The translations under genes and the position numbers were made by a program. The notes beneath the pieces were generated by a model. That model was not told the origin of the DNA. It saw only the letters and a list, made by a program, of their open reading frames with translations, and searched no databases. From Liolophura sinensis (Eukaryota; Mollusca; Polyplacophora; Chitonida; Chitonidae), in assembly GCF_032854445.1 (NCBI RefSeq), contig NC_088303.1:24965265-25029264 (forward strand): 64,000 nucleotides of DNA, in the 5' to 3' direction. Below are positions 1 to 13,034 of this stretch, piece after piece. The stretch's first letter is position 1. Each line of letters starts with the position of its first letter.

Positions 1-170
1 AATACCATGACTTCTCAAACATTATTCCACTGAATTTGAATGAAATTTGGTAAAACTTAATTAAAAAGGTGAAGGACTGTACAAGAGGGAATACATGTAT
101 TTGTGTGTATGTAGACACAAATCTTATCTGTATGGTTACCCTATAAATTCTTTTAATTTTTAGAACACCA

Positions 171-300
171 GAGTCCACTTGCATGAAGCCCTCTTAACGT
201 TAAAAGCGCAGAACTACCATGGCAACCAACACAGTGGGCATTACACCGCCATTATAGTTATGTGCTCTTAACTTTAAGAGGGCTTTGTGCAAGTGGGCAC
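171..300. mobile_element. Palindromic MITE, about 130 bp
   Basis: Ends 'gtccacttgcatgaagccct' and the reverse complement of 'agggctttgtgcaagtgggc'; about 33-bp imperfect inverted arms. No coding capacity. Confidence 0.7.
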
Positions 301-703
301 AGGTCTGCTATTTTTAACCAATATACATGTAAATGTAGCAGGAATACTTAGTTTCTTTCTTTTCACATAGCTACAGTCTATCTGTTGAACAGCATATTCC
401 TATCTTTACTTTTCCAAAAGATGGGACAGGAATGTAATTCTTTTCTTTCAGCATTACTAATATCTGTCCTAAAAATAAGAAGAGCTGAAGATACTAAACC
501 TATGCATTCAGTACAACTGATCTTAAATATTAGCCCTATGTATGTAAACACTGTAGGACAAACTACTTTGCTGGCAACAATCAATAAGGTATATGGTATG
601 ATAGAAGAGTGGCTCTTTTGTATGAACTAAAACTGATTGACTGATAATTCTACTAAATTTTCCCAACAGCCAAACCTGTTTTTTTTTTGTACATTTTCAT
701 TAC

Positions 704-800
704 GAGTGAGTGAGTGAGTGAGTGCTTGGGGTTTAACGTTGTACATCACAATTTTTCAGTCACATAGTGACGATTTTCATAATGGTAACAGAACAACATG
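704..800 (+). mobile_element. 'gagtgagtgcttggggttta' SINE-type repeat fragment
   Basis: (gagt)n followed by 'gcttggggtttaacgttgta' and 'tttttcagtcacatagtga'. A diverged copy is at 2796-2935, weaker ones at 5041-5100 and 36150-36210, and a fuller one at 43459-43720. Confidence 0.75.
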
Positions 801-1885
801 TTCACATTTCAATTTAGCCTAATAGTCTAGTTCCAAGTCTAGACTCTTTATCAACTTAATCAGATCTGCATGTACACTTTAACTGAATCAGATCTAGAAT
901 TGGAAAGTAATATGGCGTGTACTGGGGTATTATTAAAGCAAAATTGAGTTTAACATCATTTTCATTTTAAAGCTTTTTTTGGAACAAATCTACACATTTA
1001 ATTATAAAAAAAATAGAATAATTTGCAATAAGTGCCAAATTCCACAAACAAATGGCCCATATGTTATTCAGGGAATGGCTCCTTTTAAAAGAGAGATAGG
1101 ACGTAAATAAATTCTGGCCCACAGACGGGCAGAGTGACATACAGAGCCGCTTGACGCAGCTATGAGAATGTCAATGAAGCCTTTACACCCCAAATGTGTG
1201 AGTTGCCAGACTGATTAGGGCTGTGTTCAAACATGATCATGGACAGTCATCAATCTGCTTTTTATGGATGTTAAGCGATGAATATAATATAGGAGAGACA
1301 ATAAATAAATCACTACCATGAAGTGTATCAGTTTATAACACACGCACATGTAGTTTTGTCACCTGTGAAACAACTGGTGCTTAAAACTGTCAACAATATA
1401 GCCTATTACATAAAGTAATTTACTTTGGGACACTTTTATCAATTCAGCATTGGCAGAATGCACAGTACTGACTAACACCAAGTAACATCTACACAGCACA
1501 TTCATCTGGCCATCGACAAGTAGATACCCACATTTTATACTTACGCCTGAATATCCTGCACTTCAATCAAAATTTAATTTGAACCAACACTAGCGCTGCT
1601 GAGGTATTTTTATTTGTTGCATTTTGCAGAGGAGGTTTTATAATGGATGAATGGCTTGGGGCAAACGTCTCGTCCAAACACAAAGGCTTCATCATACTTA
1701 ATGTAACTTTCTTGTTAAGTGATGTACTGTTTTTAGCCACCCCCTTCAGCTATGTGGATATTACATTTGGCGACCTAAATGTTCTAAAAAAAATGTCACT
1801 GGTTGTAATACCATTTAAATGAAGGAGTCTTTAGTGGGTTTATTATCATGGAGATCTCCTCACATATGAACTTCACCCTCTGTGA

Positions 1886-2130
1886 TGTACTGAGGTCAAT
1901 CTACCAAACAACAGGACTCCCTGTGTACCACTGAGGTCACTACCAAACAACAGGACTTCTTAGGTACCACTGAGGTCACTCTACCAAACAGCAGGACTCC
2001 TTGTGTACCACTGAGGTCATTCTACCAAACAACAGGACTCCTTGTGTACCACTGAGGTCACTCTACTGAACAGCTGCACTCCAGTCTGTTACTGAGGTCA
2101 CTCTACAGACTACAGACTGCAGGACTCCTT
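1886..2130 (+). repeat. About 41-bp tandem repeat
   Basis: About six copies of 'ctgaggtcactctaccaaac' plus 'aacaggactccttgtgtacca'. Confidence 0.85.
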
Positions 2131-2361
2131 GTATTTGAGAAAATTATGCTTGCAATAGCATGTAAGAAAAGCCACAGTAGACAACCTCATATCATCATAC
2201 TTTTTTAAGTATGTGTGCTATTTAATTATTTATTGTGATACAACGAAATATCAGAATGTGAAACTATTAATTATTGTACTGCAATATTCTCAATGATCGA
2301 CTATTATAATATGAAACCAATATGCTGCGCTATTAATTATGCACTGTGTGATGGATGATCG

Positions 2362-2465
2362 TGGCTCTGCCCGGTTTCCTCCTTCCATAAATGTAATGCT
2401 GGCCACTGTCCTAAACCTGAAACATTCCTGAGTACTGCCTAAAACACCAATCAAATAAATACACA
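2362..2465 (+). mobile_element. SINE tail fragment
   Basis: 'gctctgcccggtttcctcct' and 'aacaccaatcaaataaatac'. Confidence 0.75.
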
Positions 2466-2479
2466 AATAAAATAATGTA

Positions 2480-2705
2480 TTGTGATATTAGTAAATCATG
2501 CATTGTGATATAATTAATTCCATGATGCACTGTACCAGCATAAAATCACATATGGTGAAACTGTAACACCATGCCCTGTTATATTATTAAATCATGCACT
2601 GTGATATAATTAAATCATGCACTGTAACAGTACAAAATCATGTACTGTGAAACTGTAACACCATGCACTGTTATACTATTAAATCATGCACTGTGATATA
2701 ATTAA
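2480..2705 (+). repeat. Degenerate short repeat
   Basis: Irregular copies of 'aaatcatgcactgtgatata' and 'ctgtaacaccatgcactgtt'. Confidence 0.7.
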
Positions 2706-2795
2706 ACCATGTATGTATGTTTGTATGTATGTATGTATGTATGTATGTATGTTTGTATGTATGTATGTATGTATGTATGTATGTATGTATGCTTT
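2706..2795 (+). repeat. (ATGT)n microsatellite
   Basis: About 20 tetranucleotide units with a few T substitutions. Confidence 0.95.
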
Positions 2796-3539
2796 GGCAT
2801 TCACATCATACTTAAATATTTTTCAGTCATATGATGATGAGGAGTCATATGATGTGTGTATACATATACTGTGTCTTCCTGTGGCAGGGCGAACCCATGA
2901 CACCGAAGAATCACGTTTAAGACACCAGGCTTGACACCTCACTTAATCACATTACACTGACTCTGGGCCAACCAATCATATTTCATTACTCTATAACCCC
3001 TCAATAAAACCATGTAAGCCATATTGTGATACTCAAAGGATGCACTGTCAAATCATGTAATACTACTTATGATTTTCAAGTCAGTTTGCTTTCATACAAT
3101 CAGCTAAAAAAACTATTACATCAATCCAACACACTGACAAAGTTCCGATCTAAATGATAATATCATCTCTATGGCAACAAGGATCTGTAAACCCCGTCAC
3201 ACGGTAAAACAGTTTCAAGGCTCCTACAGTATACCACCAATGGGTGCACAAAACACGATCCATACCCATGCTGGTCACAGTAGCTGAGGTATGGACTGAT
3301 TTCACCATCTCCATGTAATTAAAGTTCACAAGTTAAAGGGCCTACATGTATTCAATATCATAACAGCTCTAAGCATCGCATGCTGTTCTACAATTTATCA
3401 GCTTGTGTTTACTTGGTGTATATTTAAGTGCATTTAGAGATCAGTGCATTGTGAAGATTTATTGATAACACAGCCCAAAATAACCTTTATTAACCAACAC
3501 AGCCATTATTGACCAATATTGCCCCTACTATAAAAAAAC

Positions 3540-4610
3540 ACAATGCTGTCCAACAAAGCCACTGCTCAGCTAGGTAACACAATCAATGCTGCCCAGCACA
3601 GCCGCTGTTATAGAATACTATCAATATTGTGCAACACATCCACTGTTATAGAACACAATCAATATTGTGCAACACAGCCACTGTTATAGAACACAATCAA
3701 TGCTGCCCAACACAGCCACTGTTATAGAGCACACAATGCTGTCCAACAAAGCCACTGCTCAGCTATATAACACAATCAATGCTGCCCAACACAGCCACTG
3801 TTATAGAGCACACAATGCTGTCCAACACAGCCACTGTTCAGTTATATAACACAATCAATGCTGCCCAGCACAGCCACTGTTACAGAATACTATCAATATT
3901 GTGCAACACAGCCACTGTTATAGAACACAATCAATGTTGTCCAACACAGCCACTGTTACAGAACACAATCAATGCTGCCCAACACAGCCACTGTTATGGA
4001 ACAAAATTAATGCTGTCCAACACATCCACTGTTATAGAACACAATCAATGTTGTCCAACACAGCCACTGTTATAGAACACAATCAATGTTGTCCAACACA
4101 GCCACTGTTATAGAACACAATCAATGCTGCCCAACACAGCCACTGTTATAGAACACAATCAATGCTGCCCAACACAGCCACTGTTATAGAACACAATCAA
4201 TGCTGCCCAACACAGCCAAGGTTATAGAACAAAATCAATGCTGTCCAACACAGCCACTGTAATAGAACACCACCAATACTGCCCAACACAGCCAATGTTA
4301 TAGAACACCACTAATACTGTCCAACACAGCCACTGTTATAGAACACAATCACTGCTGTCCAACATAGCCACTGTTTAATATCTAACAGAAACAGTGCTGT
4401 CCAACTGTTGCCCAACACAGCCAGTGTTACAGAACATGACTGTCCAAGAAAGTCACTGTTATACAACAGGATTAATGTTGTTTGATAACACCACAGTTAT
4501 ATAACAGAATCAATGCTGTCCAACAAAGGCACTGTTATATAACACCATTAATGCTGTCCAAAAATCCACTGCTTTCCAATACACCCACTGCTGTCAAACA
4601 CAACCACTAT
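3540..4610 (+). repeat. 38-bp satellite
   Basis: Unit 'aacacaatcaatgctgccca' plus 'acacagccactgttatag', about 28 copies, most regular at 3880-4250 and decaying toward 4790. Confidence 0.93.
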
Positions 4611-5419
4611 TGCCCAACATGACTAATTTGTTCACTGAAGTCAATGTTCTCCACCACAGATAATTCTGTGCAACATGACCAACTAGACCAATGCTGTACA
4701 ACATGACCAACCAAACCAAGGCTGTACAACATGACCAACTTAACCAATGTTGTCCACCACAGCCTATGTTAACCACTATAGCTAAAGTAGTCAAGGGCAG
4801 CCATGACAGCTGTGATGTAGTCTTTTTTGCTTCCCAAATCATCATATTCAGACACAGGAAGTGTAACAAAAAAATACATATACCTGTACCAACTGTTCAC
4901 TGTCTCAATGCACCCATATTTTACAGGTTAAAGTAAATCTTTGTGGGCTTAATGCAACACAATGACACTGTTGTACTAGAACCAAAGACTCTTTCAAGTG
5001 CCCTAGAATCTTGAGTAAGAACACTTCATACTCTACCCATTGTGTGTATGTATGCATGGGGATTTACATTGTCCTATAAAAATTTTCAGTCATATTCCAT
5101 ACACAAAAGTTGTATAGCATTAATTGAAAATGCCAAAGTTCGGGGAGATACAAGTATGTAAGTCAAAATCAAATCTAACTTTTCGTACATGTAGGTGCAT
5201 CTGGCATGGTTGTCTCTGGTGCAGAAAATGTAAGGAGAAAAGGGAGGCTACTCTATGAAATAAGGAATACCTAAGAACCAGAACTACACAGGTTATTCTA
5301 GTTACACACTAAACCTGTTTAGCGGTTTTACTTTTCTAATATGTTTAATAATAGATTTGATGACTTCAAGCCCCCTGCAATCATACCAAAACAGTTAGAC
5401 TTGTTTGAATGCATGTACA

Positions 5420-5423
5420 TATA

Positions 5424-5467
<44 letters not shown>

Positions 5468-5492
5468 AAGATAGATAGATAGATATATAGAC
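5420..5492 (+). repeat. (AT)n/(GATA)n microsatellite
   Basis: Alternating AT tract followed by gata units. Confidence 0.9.
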
Positions 5493-8182
5493 AGATACAA
5501 AGAAGGAAACTGCAAACAAACCAATATGGCAAGATGAAAAAAAACATGTTTTATTTTTTGACAAAAATGATATAGCTGCTCCATGCACAAAAAACAACAT
5601 TTAAGAACACATCAGCAAAGGAGCCTTTAAAACACTTGCCAAAGTGATTTTAAAAGGTAAATAGAAAAGTATGTTTTTCCCCATTTCTGGGTATTTTAGA
5701 ATGCTCTTGTAGTTGAGTGGGATTCACATTTTGTGCACTCTTTCAACTGATAAATACAGCAGATTCCTTCCTATGTAAATGTACATGCATACAGACAACT
5801 TACAACCACATAATTCCACAAAACAAAGCTTCTGGAAGCTAGTAAGTTTAATACAACTCTATAGAGGGCCCTTTACAGCCAAAATGTTTCACAAAGCAAA
5901 ATTCAATGCTACAGTGTACATATTTCATATATGTTTGTACAAAAATTGTTTGATAGTGGCTTTACAGGTCTCTAATATGTTTATATAGGTTCCTGACACC
6001 ACACACCACAGTATACAATGCTGCAAAGTAACCTATGCAACAGGAACACTTGGTCAAGTTTGCTTGTACCAAATTACAAAGATCTACTTGTGTTTTAAAT
6101 TCAATACTGTACCCACAAATAAGACAGTACTTAATTATTATACATTATTTTTAATAACAGGATTAGTAATACATGTATTGTAATTTTGTAAACATCACTA
6201 TATTTGAAACTTTGCTGATTTTAGTGAAAATGATTTTCATCTCATGCACTGGTAACCACTTTTATGTATGTAGACAAACCCCAATGTGCGATATCATATT
6301 TTTAATATGACAAAAACCTATCATTCAAATACCCCGCAACCAAGTTTCTGACATCCAGCTTGGCAAGACAAGACAATAAAAAAGATAACAGTAACAATGG
6401 TGGAAAAAAAGATACACCTAATGAAGCGAAGACATATACACCATTATGAAATAAAACAGACAGAACTAGAACAGAGAACAATAGCTGAACCATTCAACAA
6501 TCTATAAAAAAAGAACCAAACACAGGCTGAACAGTGAGTATTAAACCAGTATTTTCAGTATATGGAAGACTTGGAAGGTGACACTAGCTGATTACCGTGC
6601 CAGTTTATGTCGCCCTTTATCCAACATTATGTATTGTGTGAAGTATTTGCAGAATGAGGTAATGACTTGCAATTTTTATTGGCAACAATCTGCATCAGTT
6701 ATAAGTGTAACTGAAACCTGGCAGCCCAGAACTCCACCATATAAATACACCATTATAACATGACAATAGTACAGCTATAATATTGAATAAAAAAATATAT
6801 GTCATCATCTGAAAATAAATGAACACTGAATACAGCGTGTTAACCCAGTATGGTACTTGACCACACAAAAGAGGGCACTGTCAGGTCAGAGTTACCTCCC
6901 TTGTTCCAACATTACACATTCTGTGAAGGATCAGCAGCTCGATGCGTTTTTTTCTTAATATTCATTAGTAAGTTTTGGTACATGCACATACAAGAATCTG
7001 CGTAATTATTGAAGTGTAAATAGAAAATCCACCGGAGCCATGACGTTCAGGTGACACTTTGTCAAAAAAAAGTTAAGAAGGTACAGAAGATCCTTTCAAA
7101 AAATCCATGACCAATCTAATTTATCTAAGGCTTGACTTTAGATTTCAATTTCAAACAAAATAGCATTTCCTTCCTGAGCCTTAACAAAATGTCATATTTC
7201 TGAACAGCTGTCTAATATACGTCACATGATTTCAAGTGTAATTACCTCAATATATGGCTAAATATTAAATATGTGTCAAAATCTAACCAATCATTTGTGC
7301 CATTTAAGGTAATTAATACATCAGGCAATCAGAGAATCCTGTGGTTTCTACACCTGTGATCACGATTTGACCAGCCCCACTCTCAAAAGTATTCTGTTTG
7401 AATAAGCAGGCATCTGTAACTGTCTGGGGATTGGTGAACTATTGTTTTAGATGTTGTTACATTGTTACTTCAGTGATGTAATAATACTACACATTATGTG
7501 AGCATTAATATGAAATCAATTAATCTCAAAATCCATGTGAGTTAAATTAACCTGAACTGTACTTGAGAAACACTGTATGAAGAATTTTCATTTAAAACAA
7601 ATTTTAATGACAACATGACCATTCAAGATGCGACTCCCTAAATGGAGCTAAGTATGGCTGTAGTGTTAAACTTTGTTTTCACAGATATAAAACATATGCC
7701 ACACTTTTCGACATATATTTTTGTGTCTATCAATGAAGTTACAGTGTAATTAATCAATACAAATGGCATACTGATGTCACCATACACTGAATGGCTTTAA
7801 ATGCTACACATATTTTGTGACTAAAGATAAGTTCTTGTTAGTATGTTTGATACTTTTTAACCCTGTCACTTTTAAAATGCTTAAGAAGAAATGGGCTAGA
7901 AAAACAATGTTTTATCAAATATATATGTATGAAAAGTGCATGATGGGAAAGAAAAATTTAATATACATGTAAGTTTTATTTTAACAAATTTTTTCATGTA
8001 CAGGGTGGAGTCCAACATAACTGCCACAGGCTAGAACCAGGAGTTAGGCCAAAGCTTAGTGCACAAGCTAAAATCCCTGGGAGGAACATAGCCTTATGCA
8101 TATTAGTTAAGTCATGCTCTTGGTTAGCATATAAAGAAACTCAATAAAAGTTTGGAAAAGCCCGGGATTTGGGGGCATCTAC

Positions 8183-11100
8183 CTGTTGCTGTCGTTTGAT
8201 GGTCTCTGCACAATCATCACGGAAACACTTTTCGGCCAGCTCGGCCGCTGTGAGGCCACAATTGTCGGGGATATCGGGGTTACAGCCATTGCTTAGTAAG
8301 GCTCGAACACACTGTTGATACAAATACATCACAGACTCAATACAACAACTACAAGAGCATGCCACAGCATGAGAAGTCACCAGTTGTGCATCATTAAGGT
8401 CCACACCTCACATACACATAATACTCTACAAACACAATGCTCAAGCTGTCATGCACATAAAGACGAGTAACGTGTGTCGATTAAAAAATGCTTCCGAATT
8501 CATAACAAACTTAGAAGTCAGAAAAACCTTAGAGTTAACTATGTATGTCTTGTTAGCTATTCCACATATAGTCTTCTGGCAAATATAGTTGGATTTATGA
8601 AAAGATTTCTGCAAAATTCCTTTCTGTCCTTTCTGTTAAATACGGATAAAACGACGCACCTATGTCTACATTTAATGCCTGGCCACATTTATCTTCCTTG
8701 TGGCAATGCACTCGGTGCTTTGTATCTTATAATTTTAACTGCATGTGCATATACGTGCATCTGTATGTATACAAGCTATCTGGCTTACCTCCACTTGTCC
8801 GAGCTCAGCTGCGTTGTGAAGTGGACTTCCTCCGATGTTGTCCAATGCTATTTTGGCACCGCCGTTTTGTAGCATCCATTCCACAATCTCTCTGTGGCCC
8901 CGGCTTGCGGCATAATGTAGCGGTGTGGCGCCATCAAAGTCTCGCACATTGGGGTTTGCTCGCTGCTCTGCAATCTGGTAGGTAAAGACACAGAAAATAA
9001 CATAACATGAGTCTCAATATTAAAGCAACAAAAACTCCTGTCAAACATGTTTTTTCATTAAAAACAATAGAATTTTGTACAACAAAATACAGAACACTGC
9101 ATGGAACTCAAACTTGATCAGTATTTTATCAAACAAAGGTTTACTGTGACAAATTCTTTTATTTCTCAAAAACTCATTACTTCAATAAACTTGTCAAACA
9201 TGATCTGCGACTGATCACAATAAAATCATGGTAGAAGTTTAGATTCAATAGGCTACATCAATTTCTTGTTTTGTTTTTATAACAACATAAAATGAATATA
9301 ACTGAAAGTGGGACGATCAACTTTTTGAAAACCTTTGCTCAGCAGAATCGAACAATTGTTTTAAGGGGGTTTACTTATATATTTATTTATTTAATTGGTG
9401 TTTTACACCATAAAACGCTAGCATGGATGGATGGACATGGTCCTGGATGCACAAAGTTTCAAAGAAATATGTTTGTCCAGGCAAGAGGGCCAAGTTCTGG
9501 CATTCTTTGATCTTTCACAGCCAGTCAGGATATTACATGTATGCATGAAGAAATAGAGTGTAAAAGAGAGCTCAATCAAGGAAGTCAATTTGTATTCAAT
9601 AAACAATAAAATAGTTTATTGACTTCTTAGTCAATTTTCTACTTCCCAAATAAACACACACACTATTTTATAATATTACAATTCTTATAACAAAATGAGA
9701 AAGAGCTAAAGGAAGTTTTCTATCAAAAGCAGGGAAACTCAAGGTTTACAAACACTTTTAACTTAATCCCTATGGTCAATACTCCCATCAAACTGTACAA
9801 TAAATGTTCACATAATGTACAATGTGTAAGAACTAAAAAAACATGGCTACTTACCAGCCATTTAACAATGTCTAGGTTTCCCATCTGAGCTGCAGCATGC
9901 AAACAAGACATTCCATCATAAGCATCCATCTTTATTGATGCCTTAGCCTCCAGTACAAGGAATTTCAGAATGTCCAGTTTTCCTTCCTGACTGCAGAGGT
10001 ATGTCGCACTGGCTCCATTTTGCATCTGAATATTTACTGACCTGGAAATAGACATTTGAGGTTGGAATTTAGTCTCACATTAAAATATTTCATTTTCACA
10101 CCACAGAACGGCTGTTTTCAATACAGCTGTTTTTCAATAACTGACACTTCTCAATAACTATAACTGACATTTACACACATTATCTTTTTCTAATATTAAA
10201 CAACTGATTCATGGATTGATGATCAACACCGTGCTTTAAACTCAGACAATGGCAGTCAGGTTTACCAGTGGAATAAACCATTGTCGAACCCCCTGAGGTA
10301 AGGCTGCATTCTAGAACAGATACTATTAATTAATATAAGACTTCAAAAACACATTCTTTAATTCATTCAAATCACTGTATTTATTGCTTTCATAGTGACG
10401 TTTCAGTACTGCACAATAAAAATTGTTCAAGTGTTTAGTGAGGCATAATCAACTACATTATTATTTTTCACGTTTATTCACGTTTCATTATATATGAATT
10501 ACATTCAAGCTTCTTCAGTATTCTGTTTATTTTTTATGTCACTGATTGTATACTGTGCAAACGGTCAAACGCTTGTCAGTGACCACTTATTCCCACTCTA
10601 CGCCTATAAATAGTGAGAGCGGAGGAATCCACAAATTCCCCAAGGCAGGATTGAACCCACACCTTGTGTGTCACAGTAACGGAAAGACAAGTGTCTTAAC
10701 CACACTGTCTTGGCCCTTTGATGAATGTAACTGATGAATTAGTCTTCCCCTTTAAGACCAAGAGGTAGCTGCACATTGTATGTGTACACATCTGACGAAG
10801 GCTGTTACAAACAGCTGAAAGAATATGTTCTACAAAAAATGGTTAGTCTTAAAGGTACTACCTTTACAAATTTACTTATTGTATTGATAGACTAAAATGG
10901 CTACAAACACAATATTGTATTTGTAGATGATCATCATGTATATTTATATATACATATATGACTATCTTTTGAGGGCACTATCCTGACTAGATTAATATAT
11001 TAATGGTCCAGCCAACCCATCCAATGCCTTTTCATCTCTGACAACTGTCTGACATTGAAAAAGGTTTACATAAAACTGCTAGTTCACACATTAACTCCCT

Positions 11101-12986
11101 AGGTATGATACGACAGATGTTACAGTTCTGTACTTCTTGAATTGACGTTTTGTGCAATCATATACCCCCGAAACTGCCCTTGGCCCACAACTACTCTCAA
11201 GTATTAAACATGCATATAGCCTAATTTTTTTTAGCTTTTTCCATTAAACAGAGAAAAAACAAAGCTTGGGTGCATCTCAAAAACTAAAATACTATCTAAT
11301 TTAATAAATGTATTAAAGTTTGACAAGTGAAGACAAGGTCTTAACACGTTATTTTGACATCTCATTTTCACCAGATGCAATATGTACTCAAGAATATTTC
11401 ACTTAAATGACGGTGACGGCGGCCAGCATTATGGTGGGAGGAAACCGTGCAGAGCCATGGGTATCTCAACTGCTTCAGACTGATTACCTCCCCTTGTTGT
11501 ACAGACAATGGGAGATATTCAGCAAACTTCAAATGTAAGACCAGTCCAGATACGGCATTATGCTGTAATTATGCAGCCTAACGCTTAATTTCTGTCATAC
11601 GGATCTTACATCCAAATGGTCAGATAAGGACCCTGTACATTGTTCATGATGTGAACATGGAAATCCATTATTGTTCTACACTGGTACACCAAATGGTCCA
11701 GAAACAACAGTGCTTACATCCAAATGGTCAGATAAGGACCCTGTACATTGTTCATGATGTAAACATGGAAATCCATTATTGTTCTACACTGGTACACCAA
11801 ATGGTCCAGAAACAACAGTGCTTGCATCCAAATGTTCAGATAAGGACCCTGTACATTGTTCATGATGTAAACATGGAAATCCATTATTGTTCTACACTGG
11901 TACACCAAATGGTCCAGAAACAACAGTGCTTGCATCCAAATGGTCAGGTAAGGACTCTGTACATTGTTCATGATGTAAACATAATTTTAATTACGTTATT
12001 TCAGTACCCTATAAATCAAACACTATGAGAGCTAGAAATTTGTGACTTGTAAAGTTGTATGAATCTGTTGGGTTGACTTTTTTCATGGAGAATGAACCAA
12101 TTTAAGCCACCATAAACAGTTTCTTGCTACAAGTGTTTAAATGACCCTACATCAAAAATGGAAACTTAAGCCCATTCATTTAACTTAGGCTTAAGAGAGT
12201 AACTGGACAAAAAATATGCTCTCTTAATAAACTGCCAAAATAACTATCGATGCATATGTATTTTCCAAAATGGCCTCTGTGTCTTAATACAGCAGCATCG
12301 CTGTTTTGCCGCAAGAGTTACAAACAATACCATGTCTCAAAATGCTCTGTACTGTGTTGTCCTTAGATAAGAGTAACTTTTGACACCTGAACAGCTTCTC
12401 TTGAAACCCTATACCCATCACAGCCATTAGAAAGCTGTAGGTACAACTGAACTGCTGTATATATGCTCTACAACAGGTAGTCATGAATTTCAGTTGTGCT
12501 CTGGATCAAATAGAGCAGAACATCAAAGTAATTATAGACTAGGGAAGTTGTAACTTCCTTTATGACTGGTTGTGTAAAGTGAGGTGCATTATGTAGAAGA
12601 GGGATTTTTTTTTGCAGAAATATCTGTGCAGTCTGGTTTCAACTTTAAACACTTCCCATGGCATGCTATATAAGTGCATGTCACAGCTATGTAAATGAAA
12701 ATATGCAGATTTTCAGAACAACTTATTCTTATACACATCCATGACCTGCAGTTACAAGCATTCATTTTTGATTACATAGTTTTTACTGAAGTGATACATA
12801 TGTCCTTTTTAGAATCAAATGAAATTTTACCTTGGGGCATAAAGTTCTTATTGTTTTGAACACTGCAATTCGTTCTATCTTTAACATGCCTTTCAAACAC
12901 AAATTTTTCCTCGATGAAATAATGTAGTTTCGTGCTGTCATATCCTGAAACTATTTATTGTAAACACAAAAAGCATAAATCAAGTA

Positions 12987-13034
<48 letters not shown>

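Larger units (their letters stand above)
301..8182. other. No gene recognised (ESPN downstream side)
   Basis: Apart from the repeats listed, I see no exon on either strand. If ESPN is complete, this is one long intron or the remaining exons lie left of the window. Confidence 0.5.

Noticed and set aside
3540..4610. CRISPR-like array
   Set aside because: Repeats are contiguous with no unique spacers, in an animal genome; it is a plain satellite.
8474..8985. Plus-strand ORFs of 107-132 residues
   Set aside because: They overlap ESPN exon 3 on the opposite strand and show no family signature.
11651..12028. 125-residue repeat ORF in ESPN intron 1
   Set aside because: Product of a 108-bp tandem repeat, open on both strands.
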